From: Clostridium scatologenes
Lineage (GTDB): Bacteria > Bacillota > Clostridia > Clostridiales > Clostridiaceae
Length of the DNA: 64,000 nt
Direction: 5' to 3'
Assembly (NCBI RefSeq): GCF_000968375.1
Contig: NZ_CP009933.1
Location: 4,836,001 to 4,900,000, forward strand
Shown here: one piece after another, positions 33,370 through 44,054 of the stretch
Layout: the number at the start of each line of letters is the position of its first letter
Position numbering within the stretch: the first letter of the stretch is position 1
Notes under the pieces: generated by a model
The model's database searches: none
The model's input: the letters and a program-made list of their open reading frames with translations, nothing else
Told to the model about the DNA's origin: nothing
Program-made: the position numbers and the translations under genes

Positions 33370-36300
33370 ATGCTTTATTATACAATGGCTGCTTTAGTAG
33401 CTGTTTTGCTAATTATTGGTATTTATCTGTTATTTAATAAAAATAAGAAAGATGAAAATAACATAATGGATGATGTTCCTACCATAAATGCCAATAAAGA
33501 AGAACTGCAAAAGCATGCATTAGAAATATCAAATTATGCATCAGTTATAAAGAAAAATAATTATAGAAAGAGACTTATAAAAAGTTTAGATATTAGCTAT
33601 AAGAAAATATTAAAGGGATATGACTACATAGATAAGGAAGTTAAAAGTAATAGAGAAGTAATACAGGCAGCAGAATGGCTTTTGGATAATCTTTATTTAA
33701 TACAAAGAGAGTATTCGGACATAAAAACTAATATGCCTGAAGAATACTATAAAAATTTGCCAATCATGACTAAAGGAATAATGAAGGATTATCCTAGAAT
33801 TTATTATGTAGCTATAGAATTGGTTTCCCATACTGATGGGGCAGTTGATGAAGAAACTATAGAAACTTTTATTAATTCATATCAAAAAAATTCTATACTT
33901 ACAAGTGGAGAACTTTGGGCATTACCTATAATGGTTAGGATAGCTCTTATTCAAAATATAAGTAAAATAATTGAAAGAATTGTCTTTGCACAGAAGGAAA
34001 GAAGAAAAGGAGAGTTAATAGCAGAAAGACTTATAGATTCAGTTAATAATGGTAGATTAGAGGAAGAAATTAAAAAACTTTATTTAGAAGATATAATATT
34101 TACATCACACATAGTAGAAAGAATTTTGAAGATATTAAGGGATAACGAAATAGAAAACAGAATTATATATAAATGGATTGATGAGGAATTAGACAATGAA
34201 GAAACTGATATAGAAAAAATAGTAAGTTTGGAACATCAAAAACAATCTGGTTACCAAATTTCTATAGGTAATTCTATTACAGGAATAAGAGAAGTAGGAG
34301 CTTTAAATTGGAAAGAAAGTTTTGAAAAATTAAGTTATGTTGAAAATATATTAAGAAGAGATCCTTCTAAAATTTATGAAAATATGGACTTTGAATCTAG
34401 AGATTATTATAGGCATAGAGTGGAAAGGCTAGCAAAGTATATGAATACACCAGAGTCTCTTATAGCTAAAAGAGCAATAGAATGTTCCATAGATGCAAAT
34501 GATAATAATGATTCAAAAGAATATGAAAAACATGTAGGGTATTACATAATAGATAATGGAATTAAAACTTTAAAGAATAAGATGTTATTTAATGAAAGAG
34601 GCATACATAGGATAAAAAACAAATTTATAAGAAATAATGTTAATTCATATATAGGAAGTATAGTAATTGGTACAGTTATAGTTATGGGATTAATATTAAT
34701 TTTAGGTTATTATAATGACACTAACCCCATTTTATGGCAGTACATTTTGGCAGCATTTTTAATGATAATTCCTTGTAGTGAAATTGTTGTATCAACACTT
34801 AACTGGAGTATAAGTAAGCTGGTGCAGCCTAGATTTATTCCTAAAATTGAGTTTAGAAAAGGTATACCTGCAGAAGCCAGTACAATAGTAGTTATTCCTA
34901 CATTACTCAATAGTGAAAAGAGAGTAAAAGAATTAATAGGAGATATGGAAGTATATTATCTGGCAAACAAAGAACAAAATTTGTATTTTGGATTGCTTGG
35001 TGATTTTAAAGATGGTTTGCAGAGAGAAGAAAAAGGGGATAAAGATATAATTAATTCTGGTTTAAATTTAATAAAAAATTTAAACAGCAAGTATAGCAAA
35101 GATGGAAAAGATATATTTTATTTTTTTAATAGATATAGACAGTACAATGAAAAGGAAGGAATTTGGTTAGGTTGGGAAAGAAAACGTGGTAAATTAGTAG
35201 AATTTAATAAATTAATAAGAGGAGACAAAAATACAAGTTATGATGTTATAAGTGGAAACCTAGAAGATTTGTATAATATTAAATATGTAATAACATTAGA
35301 TGCTGATACTCAATTACCTAGGGATAATGCAAAAAGGTTAGTAGGGGCTATGTATCACGTTTTAAATAGACCTTATATAGATTTAAAAAGTAAAGTAGTA
35401 TTAAGAGGTCATGGGCTTATGCAGCCTAGAGTAGGAGTTGGTACTGAAAGTGCAAATAAAACTATATTTTCAAAAATATTTTCAGGAGAAGCAGGTATAG
35501 ATATGTATACTACTGCTATTTCTGATGTATATGAAGATTTGTTTGATGAAGGAATATTTACTGGAAAAGGTATATATGATGTTGATACTTTTAACAATGT
35601 ACTTAGTGATGAAATTCCGGAAAATTTAGTATTAAGCCATGATTTGTTAGAAGGATCATATATAAGAGCTGCATTAGTTACAGACATAGAATTTATAGAT
35701 GGATATCCTGCATATTATAATGCCAGTTGTAAAAGGGTACATAGGTGGACGAGAGGAGATTGGCAGCTTATACCATGGTTATTTAAAAAAAGCCCTTTAA
35801 ATGCACTATCTAGATGGAAAATATTTGATAATTTAAGAAGGAGTCTTTTGGCACCATCTATAATGATACTTGTTATTGCATCACTTTTAATATTTAGAAA
35901 TCCAGATAAATGGCTGGCCGTAGCATTTATTTCTCTTTTATGTCCTATATTTTTCGATGTATCTGAAACTGTAATTTCACCTATTAAAGGCATAGGACTT
36001 TCTGGGAAGCTTATTAATGGAAAAGATGTTTTGGAGCAAGTGTTTCTTATATTCTGTTTTTTGCCATATCAAGCATATTTGATGCTAGATGCTATAATTA
36101 GAACTTTATATAGGCTTGCTATAAGCAAGAAACACTTTCTTCAATGGCAAACAGCTGAAGATGTAGAAGCAAGTTCAGGCAGGGAACTTACAGATTTTAT
36201 AAAGTTTATGTGGATAGGAAGTGCTATAAGTGCTATTACATTATTTATAGCTTTTCAAAATTCTTTAGATTCAGGGATGTTAATGATGCCATCAACTGTT

Positions 36301-39300
36301 ATTTGGTTTGTTAGTCCATGGATAGCTTACAGCGTAAGCAGAGAAATAAGAAAAGAAAAAAGGCAATTAACAGATGAACAGGAGGAAATATTAAGAAGGC
36401 TTACTAGGGAAACTTGGTCTTATTTTGAGGATTTTGTTAATGATGAGAATAATTGGTTGGCACCAGATAATTATCAAGAGGACCCTAGCAATGGTGTAGC
36501 TCATAGGACGTCACCTACTAATATAGGAATGGGATTAACATCAAATATAGTAGCATATGATTTGGGGTACATTGGTATACTTGAATTTCAACAAAGAGTA
36601 GATAAAATAATATCTAATATGGAATCTTTGGAAAAGTTTAAAGGACATTTTTATAATTGGTATGATACTAAAACTAAAATGCCTCTTCATCCTAAATATA
36701 TATCAACTGTAGATAGTGGTAATTTAATAGGGTATATATGGCTTATTGATGAATCTATAAATGAGTATATGTCAAATTTTGTGATAAGGAAGCATACATT
36801 ATCAGCATTTAGTGATAATTTAAAACTTGCTAATCAGGAGATAAATCATTCTGCAAATATAGAAGATTTTTATATGGATTTAATACATGAATTCAATAAT
36901 AAAGATTTTAATGTATCATCATGGAAAAATACACTATGTAAAATTAGAGATAAGTCTATAGAAATAGAAAAGGTTAATGATTGTGCCAGTTTATATTGGA
37001 ATAATAAATTAAAGCACAGCATAAGCAAAAGTTTAAAAGAAATAGAAACTTTTTTACCTTGGGTTGATATGTTAGTAAAAATGCCAAAAGAAATGGAATT
37101 TTTAAAACAGAAATTAATGGATTTGGCTGAAAAGACTCCAATTCAAAATTTACCTAAAGAAATAGAATTTGTTCAGTATAAACTTAATAAACTTTTACCC
37201 AAATTACAAGATCAACAGCAGTGGATAAAACAAATGAATTCTATGTTGGAAGCTGGCAGTAATGAAATACGGAATGTTATAAAAAAGTTAAAAGATTTAA
37301 AGGAAAGATTGAATAGCATTTCTGAGAATACAGATTTTAGAATGTTATATGATGAAAAAAGACAGCTTTTTTCTATAGGTTATGATATTGAAAAAGATAA
37401 TATAAGTAATTGCTATTATGACTTATTAGCATCAGAGGCAAGGCAGGCTAGCTTTATATCTATAGCTAAAGGAGATATAGAACAAGGACATTGGTTCAAG
37501 CTTGGAAGGTCCTTGACTACAATCGGTAAAGACAAAGGACTTGTATCTTGGACAGGAACTATGTTCGAATATTTGATGCCACTTATAATTATGAAACCTT
37601 ATCCTGATACTTTATTATATGAAACCTATAGAGCCGTAGTGGAAGGTCAGGAAAGATACGGAAGAGAGAGAAAAGTACCTTGGGGAATATCTGAGTCTGC
37701 TTTTTATAATTTTGATGTAGCTTCAAATTATCAATATAAAGCTTTTGGAGTGCCTGGTATAGGACTTAAAAGGGGACTTATGAGTGATTTAGTAATATCG
37801 CCATATTCTACAATTATGGCACTGCAAGTCAATTTAAAAGATGCTTTTAATAATATAAAAAAGCTTATTGATATAGGCATGGAAGGTTTATATGGCTTTT
37901 ATGAATCCATAGATTATACTAAAGAAAGATTGCCTAAAGGAAAGAGAGAAGCTATAGTTAAATGTTTTATGGTGCATCATGAAGGTATGAGTTTGATGTC
38001 ACTAGACAATGTATTAAACAATAATGTACTTCAAGAAAGATTTCATAAAATACCAAAAGTAAAGGCTACAGAGTTACTTCTTCAGGAGAAAAAATCCAAG
38101 ACTGTTGTATATGATAGAGAACAGCAGTATGAGAGTACAGATACAATAACAGAAAAACAAAATTTAGTTACTAGAAGATATACTACAGCAAAAACTGAAA
38201 TGCCAGAAACGCATATTATGTCTAATGGAAGTTATTCTCTAATGATAACTAATAGTGGTTCTGGATATGCTAAAAAAGATGATATGACTGTTTATAGATG
38301 GAGAGAGGATGTAACAACAGATAATACAGGAATGTTTTTTTATATAAAAAATCTAAATTCTAATGAATACTGGAGTACTGCATATGAGCCTTGTAAATTT
38401 GAAGGAGAAGAGTATAATGTTACATTTTCTTTAGATAAAGCTGAATTTGAAAGAAAAGATGGAAATATAAAAACACACACAGATATTACCGTTTCAAATG
38501 AGGATAATGCTGAGGTAAGAAAAATTTTTATAACTAATCAAAGTGAACATAGTAGGGAAATTGAAATTACTAGTTATTGTGAAGTAACATTAGCTCCATA
38601 TAATGCAGATTTAGTTCACCCATCCTTTGGAAACTTATTTATAAAAACAGAATATGTGGATGATGCAGGATGTATAATTGCTAATAGAAGGCCTAGAGCT
38701 CAAGGTTCAAAACAACCTTGGATAATGCAAACTATTGCATTAGAAGGTCAATCAATAGGTTCGATTCAATATGAAACTAGTAGAGCTAACTTTATAGGAA
38801 GAGGAAGAGATTTATCAAATCCTGAAGCTATGAGAAACAATGTACAGCTTAAAATGACGTGTGGTGCAGTATTAGATCCTATAATAAGTATGAGAATAAG
38901 AGTAAGAATAGAAAAAGGTGAAACTTGTAAAATAGCATTTACAACAGCAATTACGGAATCTAGAGAAGAAGCTATTGAACTTTCTAAAAAGTATAAAGAT
39001 ATGCATAATGTAAATAGAATATTTGAACTATCTTGGACTGGAATACAGGTTGAAATGAAGTATCTAGGAATAAAATCTTCCCAGGCCAATATTTATCAGC
39101 TTATGGCATCCAAAATTTTATTTTTAAATACACTTTTTAAGAACAGAGAGAAGTATATAAAGAATATAAATAAAGGTCAGTCAGCTTTATGGTCTTATGG
39201 AATATCAGGTGATTTGCCTATAGTATTGTTGATAGTGAGAGATGATAAAAATATAGATATGATTAGAAGATTATTAAATGCTCATGAGTATTGGAGTATA

Positions 39301-42015
39301 AAGGGATTAAAAGTAGATTTAGTTATATTAAATCTGCAGAATAGTTCATATATACAACCATTACAGGATTCTATAAGAGACTTGATATGTTCTAGTCATG
39401 CAAGGGATAAGCAAAATAAAGCAGGTGGAGTTTTTTTGCATAGTAAAGCTACTATAAATGAAGAAGATATAAATTTACTTATGGCTATATCTAGGTTAGT
39501 TATAGATGGTGATAAAGGAGCTTTAATATCTCAAATAAGTGATAATGAGGAAAGTGAAAAAGATGAAGAAATACTTATAACTAAACCTAAGGAATATGTA
39601 TTTAAACCACATAAGTTTGATATACCTAAATTATACTATTTTAATGATATAGGAGGATTTCATCATGAAAATAATTCGTATATTATAGTACTTAAGAATT
39701 GGGAAACTACTCCTGCTCCGTGGATAAATGTAGTTTCAAATGGAGGATTTGGTTTTCATGTTTCTGAAAGTGGAATATCTTATACTTGGAACAAAAATAG
39801 TAGAGAAAATAAATTAACTACTTGGTCAAATGATCCAGTAATAGATGGAGAAGCTGAGCAAATATATATAAGAGATGAAAACACAGGTGATTTTTGGAGC
39901 ATCTCACCTAAGCCTATAAGAGATAGTGGTGAATATATAATAGAACATGGCTTTGGCTATTCAAATTTCAAGCATGAAGTTCATGGTATTATAGGAGAAA
40001 TGACTATGTTTGTAGATATGAATGAAAGTGTTAAGCTATGTAGTATAAAGCTTAAAAATAATACAAATGAAAAAAGGCAGTTATCTATAAGCTACTATGC
40101 AAAATTAGTTTTAGGTGTAACGCATGAGCAAAGTTCTCAGTATATTTTTACGGAATTTAATAATGAAAAGGAATACATGTATAGTTTGAATCCATATAGT
40201 GAGCACTTTGGAACACTTATTTGCTATCTAAAAACCTTTGGAGGAAAAGAAATTTCCTTTACAGGTAATAGAAAAGAGTTTCTTGGAAGAGGTGGAAGTA
40301 TAATTGAACCTAGAGCTATGAAATTAAATAAATTATCAGATACTGTAGGTGCAGGTTTTGATCCTTGTCTAGCTGAAAATGTGAAAATAGATTTGGAAAG
40401 TCAAGAAGAAAAAAAGGTTCTAATCTTATTGGGTCAAGGAGAAAATTTTCAGGAAGTAGAAAAGGTTATAAGCAAATATGATAATGAATTTAAGGCAGAA
40501 GAGGAATTAAATAAGGCTAAAGAATATTGGAATAAATTACTTAATACTATACAAGTTAGAACTCCAGATAAGTCTATGGACATAATGTTAAATGGATGGC
40601 TCATGTATCAGATTATATCTTGTAGATTTTGGGCAAGAACTGCTTTTTATCAATCAGGAGGAGCTTATGGATTTAGAGATCAGCTTCAGGATGTAATGGC
40701 TGTAAATTACGTGGATAATAGTATACCTAGAGAACATATAATTTATAGTGCTTCTAAACAATATTTAGAAGGTGATGTACAGCATTGGTGGCATCCTGTA
40801 GTGGATAGTGGAATAAGAACTAGATTCTCAGATGATTTACTGTGGCTTCCTTATGTAACTACAGATTATATCCAAAATACAGGAGATTACAGCATTTTGG
40901 ATGAAGAAGCTGGTTACTTAGAGGATGAGCCATTAAAAGATGGTGAGGATGAAAGATATAATATAGCTAAAATATCTAATAAAAAGGGTAGTATTTATGA
41001 ACATTGTATAAAGGCTATAGAAAAAGGATTAAATTTTGGACCACACAATATACCTCTAATGGGATCTGGAGATTGGAATGATGGTATGAGTACTGTAGGC
41101 AATAAGGGAAAAGGAGAAAGTGTATGGCTTGGGTGGTTTTTATATGGCATATTGGATAAGTTTATTCCTTTATGCGAGTATAAATCAGATTTTGATAAAG
41201 TGAGCAGATATAATGAATTAAAGGAATTTATAAGAGAAAATCTTGAAAAAAATGCTTGGGATGGAAGCTGGTATAGAAGAGCATATTTTGATGATGGAAC
41301 TCCTTTAGGGTCTATAAAAAATGATGAATGTCAAATAGATTCATTATCTCAATCTTGGGCAGTTATATCTGGTGCTGGAAAAGAATCTAGAATAAAAGAG
41401 GCTATGAATGCTTTAGAGAAAAATCTGATAAAAGAGGATAAAGGTATAGCGTTATTGCTTACACCAGCTTTTGATAGGTCCTCTTTAGAACCTGGATATA
41501 TTAAAGGATATGTTCCAGGAGTAAGGGAAAATGGAGGCCAATATACTCATGGATCTATATGGATAATATTAGCCTTAACCAAAATGGGGTATAACAATAA
41601 GGCATGGAAACTATTTAACATGATAAATCCAATAAATCATTCAGAATCATATTTAGAATGTCAAACTTATAAAGTAGAACCTTATGTTATGACTGCAGAT
41701 GTTTATGCTGTAGATCCCCATGTAGGAAGAGGTGGATGGAGTTGGTATACTGGTGCTGCTGGATGGATGTATAGAGCTGGAATAGAAGGAATACTTGGAT
41801 TAAAATTTAAAAAAGGTGATGGATTTACTGTAGAACCATGTATACCTGACGAATGGGATAACTATGATATTTATTATAATTTAAAAGAGTGTAAGTACTC
41901 TATAGAAGTAAAAAGAGGTCAGCAAAAAGGAGTATGGGTAGATGAGAATAAAATAGATAATAAAATAATTCCATTTTTTAAAGATGGAAATCATAAGGTA
42001 AGGGTTGTAATTTAA
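33370..42015 (+). CDS. Giant membrane glycosyltransferase/phosphorylase, cyclic beta-1,2-glucan synthase homologue
   Basis: 2881 residues, the size of Agrobacterium ChvB/Brucella Cgs. It has an N-terminal membrane anchor (about 3-22), a helical region, membrane segments near 425-480, and a GT84-type glycosyltransferase with ITLDADTQLP near 640 and HRWTRGDWQ near 790. More membrane helices lie around 830-1000, then a glucoamylase-like middle part and two beta-sandwich/phosphorylase-like regions. The C-terminal GH94-type domain has GFRDQLQDVMA and GSGDWNDGMS. ATG at 33370 follows GAAAGGAT. The product would be a cyclic or linear 1,2-beta-glucan; this is known for Gram-negative homologues and inferred here. 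It is monocistronic. Confidence 0.85.
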   Translation: MLYYTMAALVAVLLIIGIYLLFNKNKKDENNIMDDVPTINANKEELQKHALEISNYASVIKKNNYRKRLIKSLDISYKKILKGYDYIDKEVKSNREVIQAAEWLLDNLYLIQREYSDIKTNMPEEYYKNLPIMTKGIMKDYPRIYYVAIELVSHTDGAVDEETIETFINSYQKNSILTSGELWALPIMVRIALIQNISKIIERIVFAQKERRKGELIAERLIDSVNNGRLEEEIKKLYLEDIIFTSHIVERILKILRDNEIENRIIYKWIDEELDNEETDIEKIVSLEHQKQSGYQISIGNSITGIREVGALNWKESFEKLSYVENILRRDPSKIYENMDFESRDYYRHRVERLAKYMNTPESLIAKRAIECSIDANDNNDSKEYEKHVGYYIIDNGIKTLKNKMLFNERGIHRIKNKFIRNNVNSYIGSIVIGTVIVMGLILILGYYNDTNPILWQYILAAFLMIIPCSEIVVSTLNWSISKLVQPRFIPKIEFRKGIPAEASTIVVIPTLLNSEKRVKELIGDMEVYYLANKEQNLYFGLLGDFKDGLQREEKGDKDIINSGLNLIKNLNSKYSKDGKDIFYFFNRYRQYNEKEGIWLGWERKRGKLVEFNKLIRGDKNTSYDVISGNLEDLYNIKYVITLDADTQLPRDNAKRLVGAMYHVLNRPYIDLKSKVVLRGHGLMQPRVGVGTESANKTIFSKIFSGEAGIDMYTTAISDVYEDLFDEGIFTGKGIYDVDTFNNVLSDEIPENLVLSHDLLEGSYIRAALVTDIEFIDGYPAYYNASCKRVHRWTRGDWQLIPWLFKKSPLNALSRWKIFDNLRRSLLAPSIMILVIASLLIFRNPDKWLAVAFISLLCPIFFDVSETVISPIKGIGLSGKLINGKDVLEQVFLIFCFLPYQAYLMLDAIIRTLYRLAISKKHFLQWQTAEDVEASSGRELTDFIKFMWIGSAISAITLFIAFQNSLDSGMLMMPSTVIWFVSPWIAYSVSREIRKEKRQLTDEQEEILRRLTRETWSYFEDFVNDENNWLAPDNYQEDPSNGVAHRTSPTNIGMGLTSNIVAYDLGYIGILEFQQRVDKIISNMESLEKFKGHFYNWYDTKTKMPLHPKYISTVDSGNLIGYIWLIDESINEYMSNFVIRKHTLSAFSDNLKLANQEINHSANIEDFYMDLIHEFNNKDFNVSSWKNTLCKIRDKSIEIEKVNDCASLYWNNKLKHSISKSLKEIETFLPWVDMLVKMPKEMEFLKQKLMDLAEKTPIQNLPKEIEFVQYKLNKLLPKLQDQQQWIKQMNSMLEAGSNEIRNVIKKLKDLKERLNSISENTDFRMLYDEKRQLFSIGYDIEKDNISNCYYDLLASEARQASFISIAKGDIEQGHWFKLGRSLTTIGKDKGLVSWTGTMFEYLMPLIIMKPYPDTLLYETYRAVVEGQERYGRERKVPWGISESAFYNFDVASNYQYKAFGVPGIGLKRGLMSDLVISPYSTIMALQVNLKDAFNNIKKLIDIGMEGLYGFYESIDYTKERLPKGKREAIVKCFMVHHEGMSLMSLDNVLNNNVLQERFHKIPKVKATELLLQEKKSKTVVYDREQQYESTDTITEKQNLVTRRYTTAKTEMPETHIMSNGSYSLMITNSGSGYAKKDDMTVYRWREDVTTDNTGMFFYIKNLNSNEYWSTAYEPCKFEGEEYNVTFSLDKAEFERKDGNIKTHTDITVSNEDNAEVRKIFITNQSEHSREIEITSYCEVTLAPYNADLVHPSFGNLFIKTEYVDDAGCIIANRRPRAQGSKQPWIMQTIALEGQSIGSIQYETSRANFIGRGRDLSNPEAMRNNVQLKMTCGAVLDPIISMRIRVRIEKGETCKIAFTTAITESREEAIELSKKYKDMHNVNRIFELSWTGIQVEMKYLGIKSSQANIYQLMASKILFLNTLFKNREKYIKNINKGQSALWSYGISGDLPIVLLIVRDDKNIDMIRRLLNAHEYWSIKGLKVDLVILNLQNSSYIQPLQDSIRDLICSSHARDKQNKAGGVFLHSKATINEEDINLLMAISRLVIDGDKGALISQISDNEESEKDEEILITKPKEYVFKPHKFDIPKLYYFNDIGGFHHENNSYIIVLKNWETTPAPWINVVSNGGFGFHVSESGISYTWNKNSRENKLTTWSNDPVIDGEAEQIYIRDENTGDFWSISPKPIRDSGEYIIEHGFGYSNFKHEVHGIIGEMTMFVDMNESVKLCSIKLKNNTNEKRQLSISYYAKLVLGVTHEQSSQYIFTEFNNEKEYMYSLNPYSEHFGTLICYLKTFGGKEISFTGNRKEFLGRGGSIIEPRAMKLNKLSDTVGAGFDPCLAENVKIDLESQEEKKVLILLGQGENFQEVEKVISKYDNEFKAEEELNKAKEYWNKLLNTIQVRTPDKSMDIMLNGWLMYQIISCRFWARTAFYQSGGAYGFRDQLQDVMAVNYVDNSIPREHIIYSASKQYLEGDVQHWWHPVVDSGIRTRFSDDLLWLPYVTTDYIQNTGDYSILDEEAGYLEDEPLKDGEDERYNIAKISNKKGSIYEHCIKAIEKGLNFGPHNIPLMGSGDWNDGMSTVGNKGKGESVWLGWFLYGILDKFIPLCEYKSDFDKVSRYNELKEFIRENLEKNAWDGSWYRRAYFDDGTPLGSIKNDECQIDSLSQSWAVISGAGKESRIKEAMNALEKNLIKEDKGIALLLTPAFDRSSLEPGYIKGYVPGVRENGGQYTHGSIWIILALTKMGYNNKAWKLFNMINPINHSESYLECQTYKVEPYVMTADVYAVDPHVGRGGWSWYTGAAGWMYRAGIEGILGLKFKKGDGFTVEPCIPDEWDNYDIYYNLKECKYSIEVKRGQQKGVWVDENKIDNKIIPFFKDGNHKVRVVI

Positions 42016-42036
42016 AAATATTGCTACACAATATTT

Positions 42037-42067
42037 TTGAGAGGACAGAGGACAATTGTCCTCTCAA
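42037..42067. other. Hairpin downstream of the glucan synthase gene
   Basis: TTGAGAGGACA and TGTCCTCTCAA pair, with an inner alternative GAGGACAATTGTCCTC palindrome. It is flanked by T's before and A's after, so it could end transcription, although the run after the stem is weak on the plus strand. Confidence 0.5.
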
Positions 42068-42229
42068 AAAAATTCTTGTTTAAACTCATAGATACACAGT
42101 GAAATTTGATATATGTTATATTAATGAAAAGTTAGAATGAAAAGTAAGAAAATTTAAAAAATAAGAAGGAATTTAATAAATTATGTTGAATTATTATTAG
42201 TAAATATAGAATGTTAAGGAGGAATAACA

Positions 42230-42604
42230 ATGACAGACGTTAGACAAGTTTATAAGTGTGAAATTTGTGGTAATATGGTAGAGGTTATTCATAAAGCTGG
42301 AGGAACCTTAGTGTGTTGTGGAAAACCTATGACTCTTCTTTCAGAAAATACTATGGATGCAGCAGTTGAAAAACATGTACCTGTAATAGAAAAATTACAA
42401 GATGGTATAGTTGTAAAAGTAGGTGAAGTTGAACATCCTATGTTAGAAAATCATTATATTGAATGGATAGAGGTTCACACTGCAAATAAAGTATATAGAA
42501 AATATTTAAAACCAGGAGAAAAGCCAGAAGCTATATTTAAGGTAGATGAAGAAATTCTATTTGCTAGAGAGTATTGTAATGTTCATGGATTGTGGAAAAA
42601 ATAA
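42230..42604 (+). CDS. dfx: Desulfoferrodoxin (superoxide reductase)
   Basis: 124 residues: a rubredoxin-like centre I with Cys10, Cys13, Cys29 and Cys30 (YKCEICG, LVCCGKPM), and centre II with the histidine/cysteine ligands in EKHVPVIE, EHPMLENHYIEWIEV and EYCNVHGLW. It reduces superoxide to peroxide without making oxygen, typical of strict anaerobes. AGGAGG start context. Confidence 0.96.
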   Translation: MTDVRQVYKCEICGNMVEVIHKAGGTLVCCGKPMTLLSENTMDAAVEKHVPVIEKLQDGIVVKVGEVEHPMLENHYIEWIEVHTANKVYRKYLKPGEKPEAIFKVDEEILFAREYCNVHGLWKK

Positions 42605-42619
42605 AGTTAAAATAATGTG

Positions 42620-42648
42620 TTGACAATTTAAGATTTAAGGAATAATAT
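42620..42648 (+). promoter_or_regulatory. Promoter of the trpS T-box transcript
   Basis: TTGACA, 17 bp, TAATAT, ahead of the T-box leader. Confidence 0.65.
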
Positions 42649-42689
42649 AAACTAAAAGAATTATACATGTAAAAATCCTTTGATAAGAG

Positions 42690-42936
42690 GCAAGTATGTT
42701 TAAAAACAGATTTAAAGAGAGCTGTAGGTGCTGTGATTACAGTAATTATGATTAAACAGAATGGATCTTGGAGGATCGGGATGAATTTAAAGTACTCTTT
42801 TGACGTAAGCCATACGTTATAATGGCAGGATATGTATGTATCTTAAATAAGGAAAAGGTTTAATATCTTTTTAAATTTAGGTGGCACAGTGTTAACACGC
42901 CCTATGATTAATGGAAATCATAGGGTTTTTTTTATA
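42690..42936 (+). ncRNA. T-box riboswitch (Trp) upstream of trpS
   Basis: The leader has a Stem I region with GAATGGA, giving UGG (42762-42764) as Trp specifier codon. The T-box bulge follows (GGTGGCAC...AACACGCCC, 42880-42900), then a terminator CCCTATGATT/AATCATAGGG with eight T's (42900-42933). The TGGC of the bulge complements GCCA, the exact 3' end of the tRNA-Trp encoded at 61301. Uncharged tRNA-Trp should favour the antiterminator and turn on trpS. The 5' boundary is approximate. Confidence 0.85.
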
Positions 42937-42960
42937 TAAACATACTAGGAGGTAATAAAA

Positions 42961-43968
42961 TTGGAAGAAAATAAAAAAGTAATATTTAGTGGAATTCAAC
43001 CATCAGGAAACTTAACTATAGGAAATTACCTAGGAGCTTTAAAAAATTGGGTTAAACTTCAAGATGAATATGATTGCTACTTTTGTGTAGTTGATCTTCA
43101 TGCTATAACTGTAAGACAGGAACCAAAAGATTTGAGAAGAAGAACACTGGAAGTGTTGGCAATATATTTAGCAGCAGGCATTGATCCTGAAAAAAATACT
43201 ATATTTATACAGTCACATGTACCTACACATAGTGAAGCAAGCTGGTTATTGACTTGTTGTGCAACATATGTTGGTGAATTAGGAAGAATGACTCAATATA
43301 AAGACAAATCAAAGAAATACGGAGATTCAATAGGCGCAGGACTTTTAAACTATCCAGTGCTAATGGCAGCAGATATATTATTATATAATGCAGATTTAGT
43401 TCCTGTAGGTAAGGATCAAACTCAGCACATTGAGTTTACAAGAGATATTGCACAAAGGTTTAATAATTTATATAGCCCAACCTTTAAATTACCAGAGGGA
43501 TATATACCAAAGCTAGGTGCAAAAATAATGGATTTACAGGAACCTACTAAGAAGATGTCAAAGTCTTCAGATAATCCTAATAGCTATATATTAATTATGG
43601 ATCCGCCAGAAGTTATAAGAAAAAAGATAAACAGGTGTGTTACAGATAGTATAGGAGTAGTTAAATATACAGATGATCAACCGGGGATCAAAAATTTAAT
43701 TACAATATTAAATGCTATTACAGGTATAAGTGTTGAAGATATAGAAAAGAAATATGAAGGTCAGGGATATGCACAATTTAAAAATGATGTAGCAGAAGCT
43801 ATAGTAAATGAATTAGAACCTATACAGAAAAAAGTAAAAGAATTTACAGAAGACAAGGAATATCTTCAAAATATATATAAAAAAGGTGCAGAAAAAGCTT
43901 ACTATGTTTCTAATAAAATGCTTAGAAAAATGCAGAAAAAAATTGGGTTTATTCCTGTAGCAAAATAG
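42961..43968 (+). CDS. trpS: Tryptophanyl-tRNA synthetase
   Basis: 335 residues of a class I synthetase: FSGIQPSGNLTIGNYLGAL (HIGH-like region), VGKDQTQHIEFTRDIA, and KKMSKSSDNP (KMSKS). Start TTG with an AGGAGG site. Controlled by the T-box leader immediately upstream and followed by its own terminator. Confidence 0.97.
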   Translation: MEENKKVIFSGIQPSGNLTIGNYLGALKNWVKLQDEYDCYFCVVDLHAITVRQEPKDLRRRTLEVLAIYLAAGIDPEKNTIFIQSHVPTHSEASWLLTCCATYVGELGRMTQYKDKSKKYGDSIGAGLLNYPVLMAADILLYNADLVPVGKDQTQHIEFTRDIAQRFNNLYSPTFKLPEGYIPKLGAKIMDLQEPTKKMSKSSDNPNSYILIMDPPEVIRKKINRCVTDSIGVVKYTDDQPGIKNLITILNAITGISVEDIEKKYEGQGYAQFKNDVAEAIVNELEPIQKKVKEFTEDKEYLQNIYKKGAEKAYYVSNKMLRKMQKKIGFIPVAK

Positions 43969-44000
43969 AAAATAAGTGGTAAAATAATTTTATAACCTAA

Positions 44001-44034
44001 AAAAAGATGCGTTTTAATATGCATCTTTTTAATT
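44001..44034 (+). terminator. Terminator of trpS
   Basis: AAAAAGATGC and GCATCTTTTT stem with a T-run. It overlaps a false upstream ATG (44007) of the next gene. Confidence 0.8.
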
Positions 44035-44054
44035 GCATGGTTGGGAGGTTGAAA

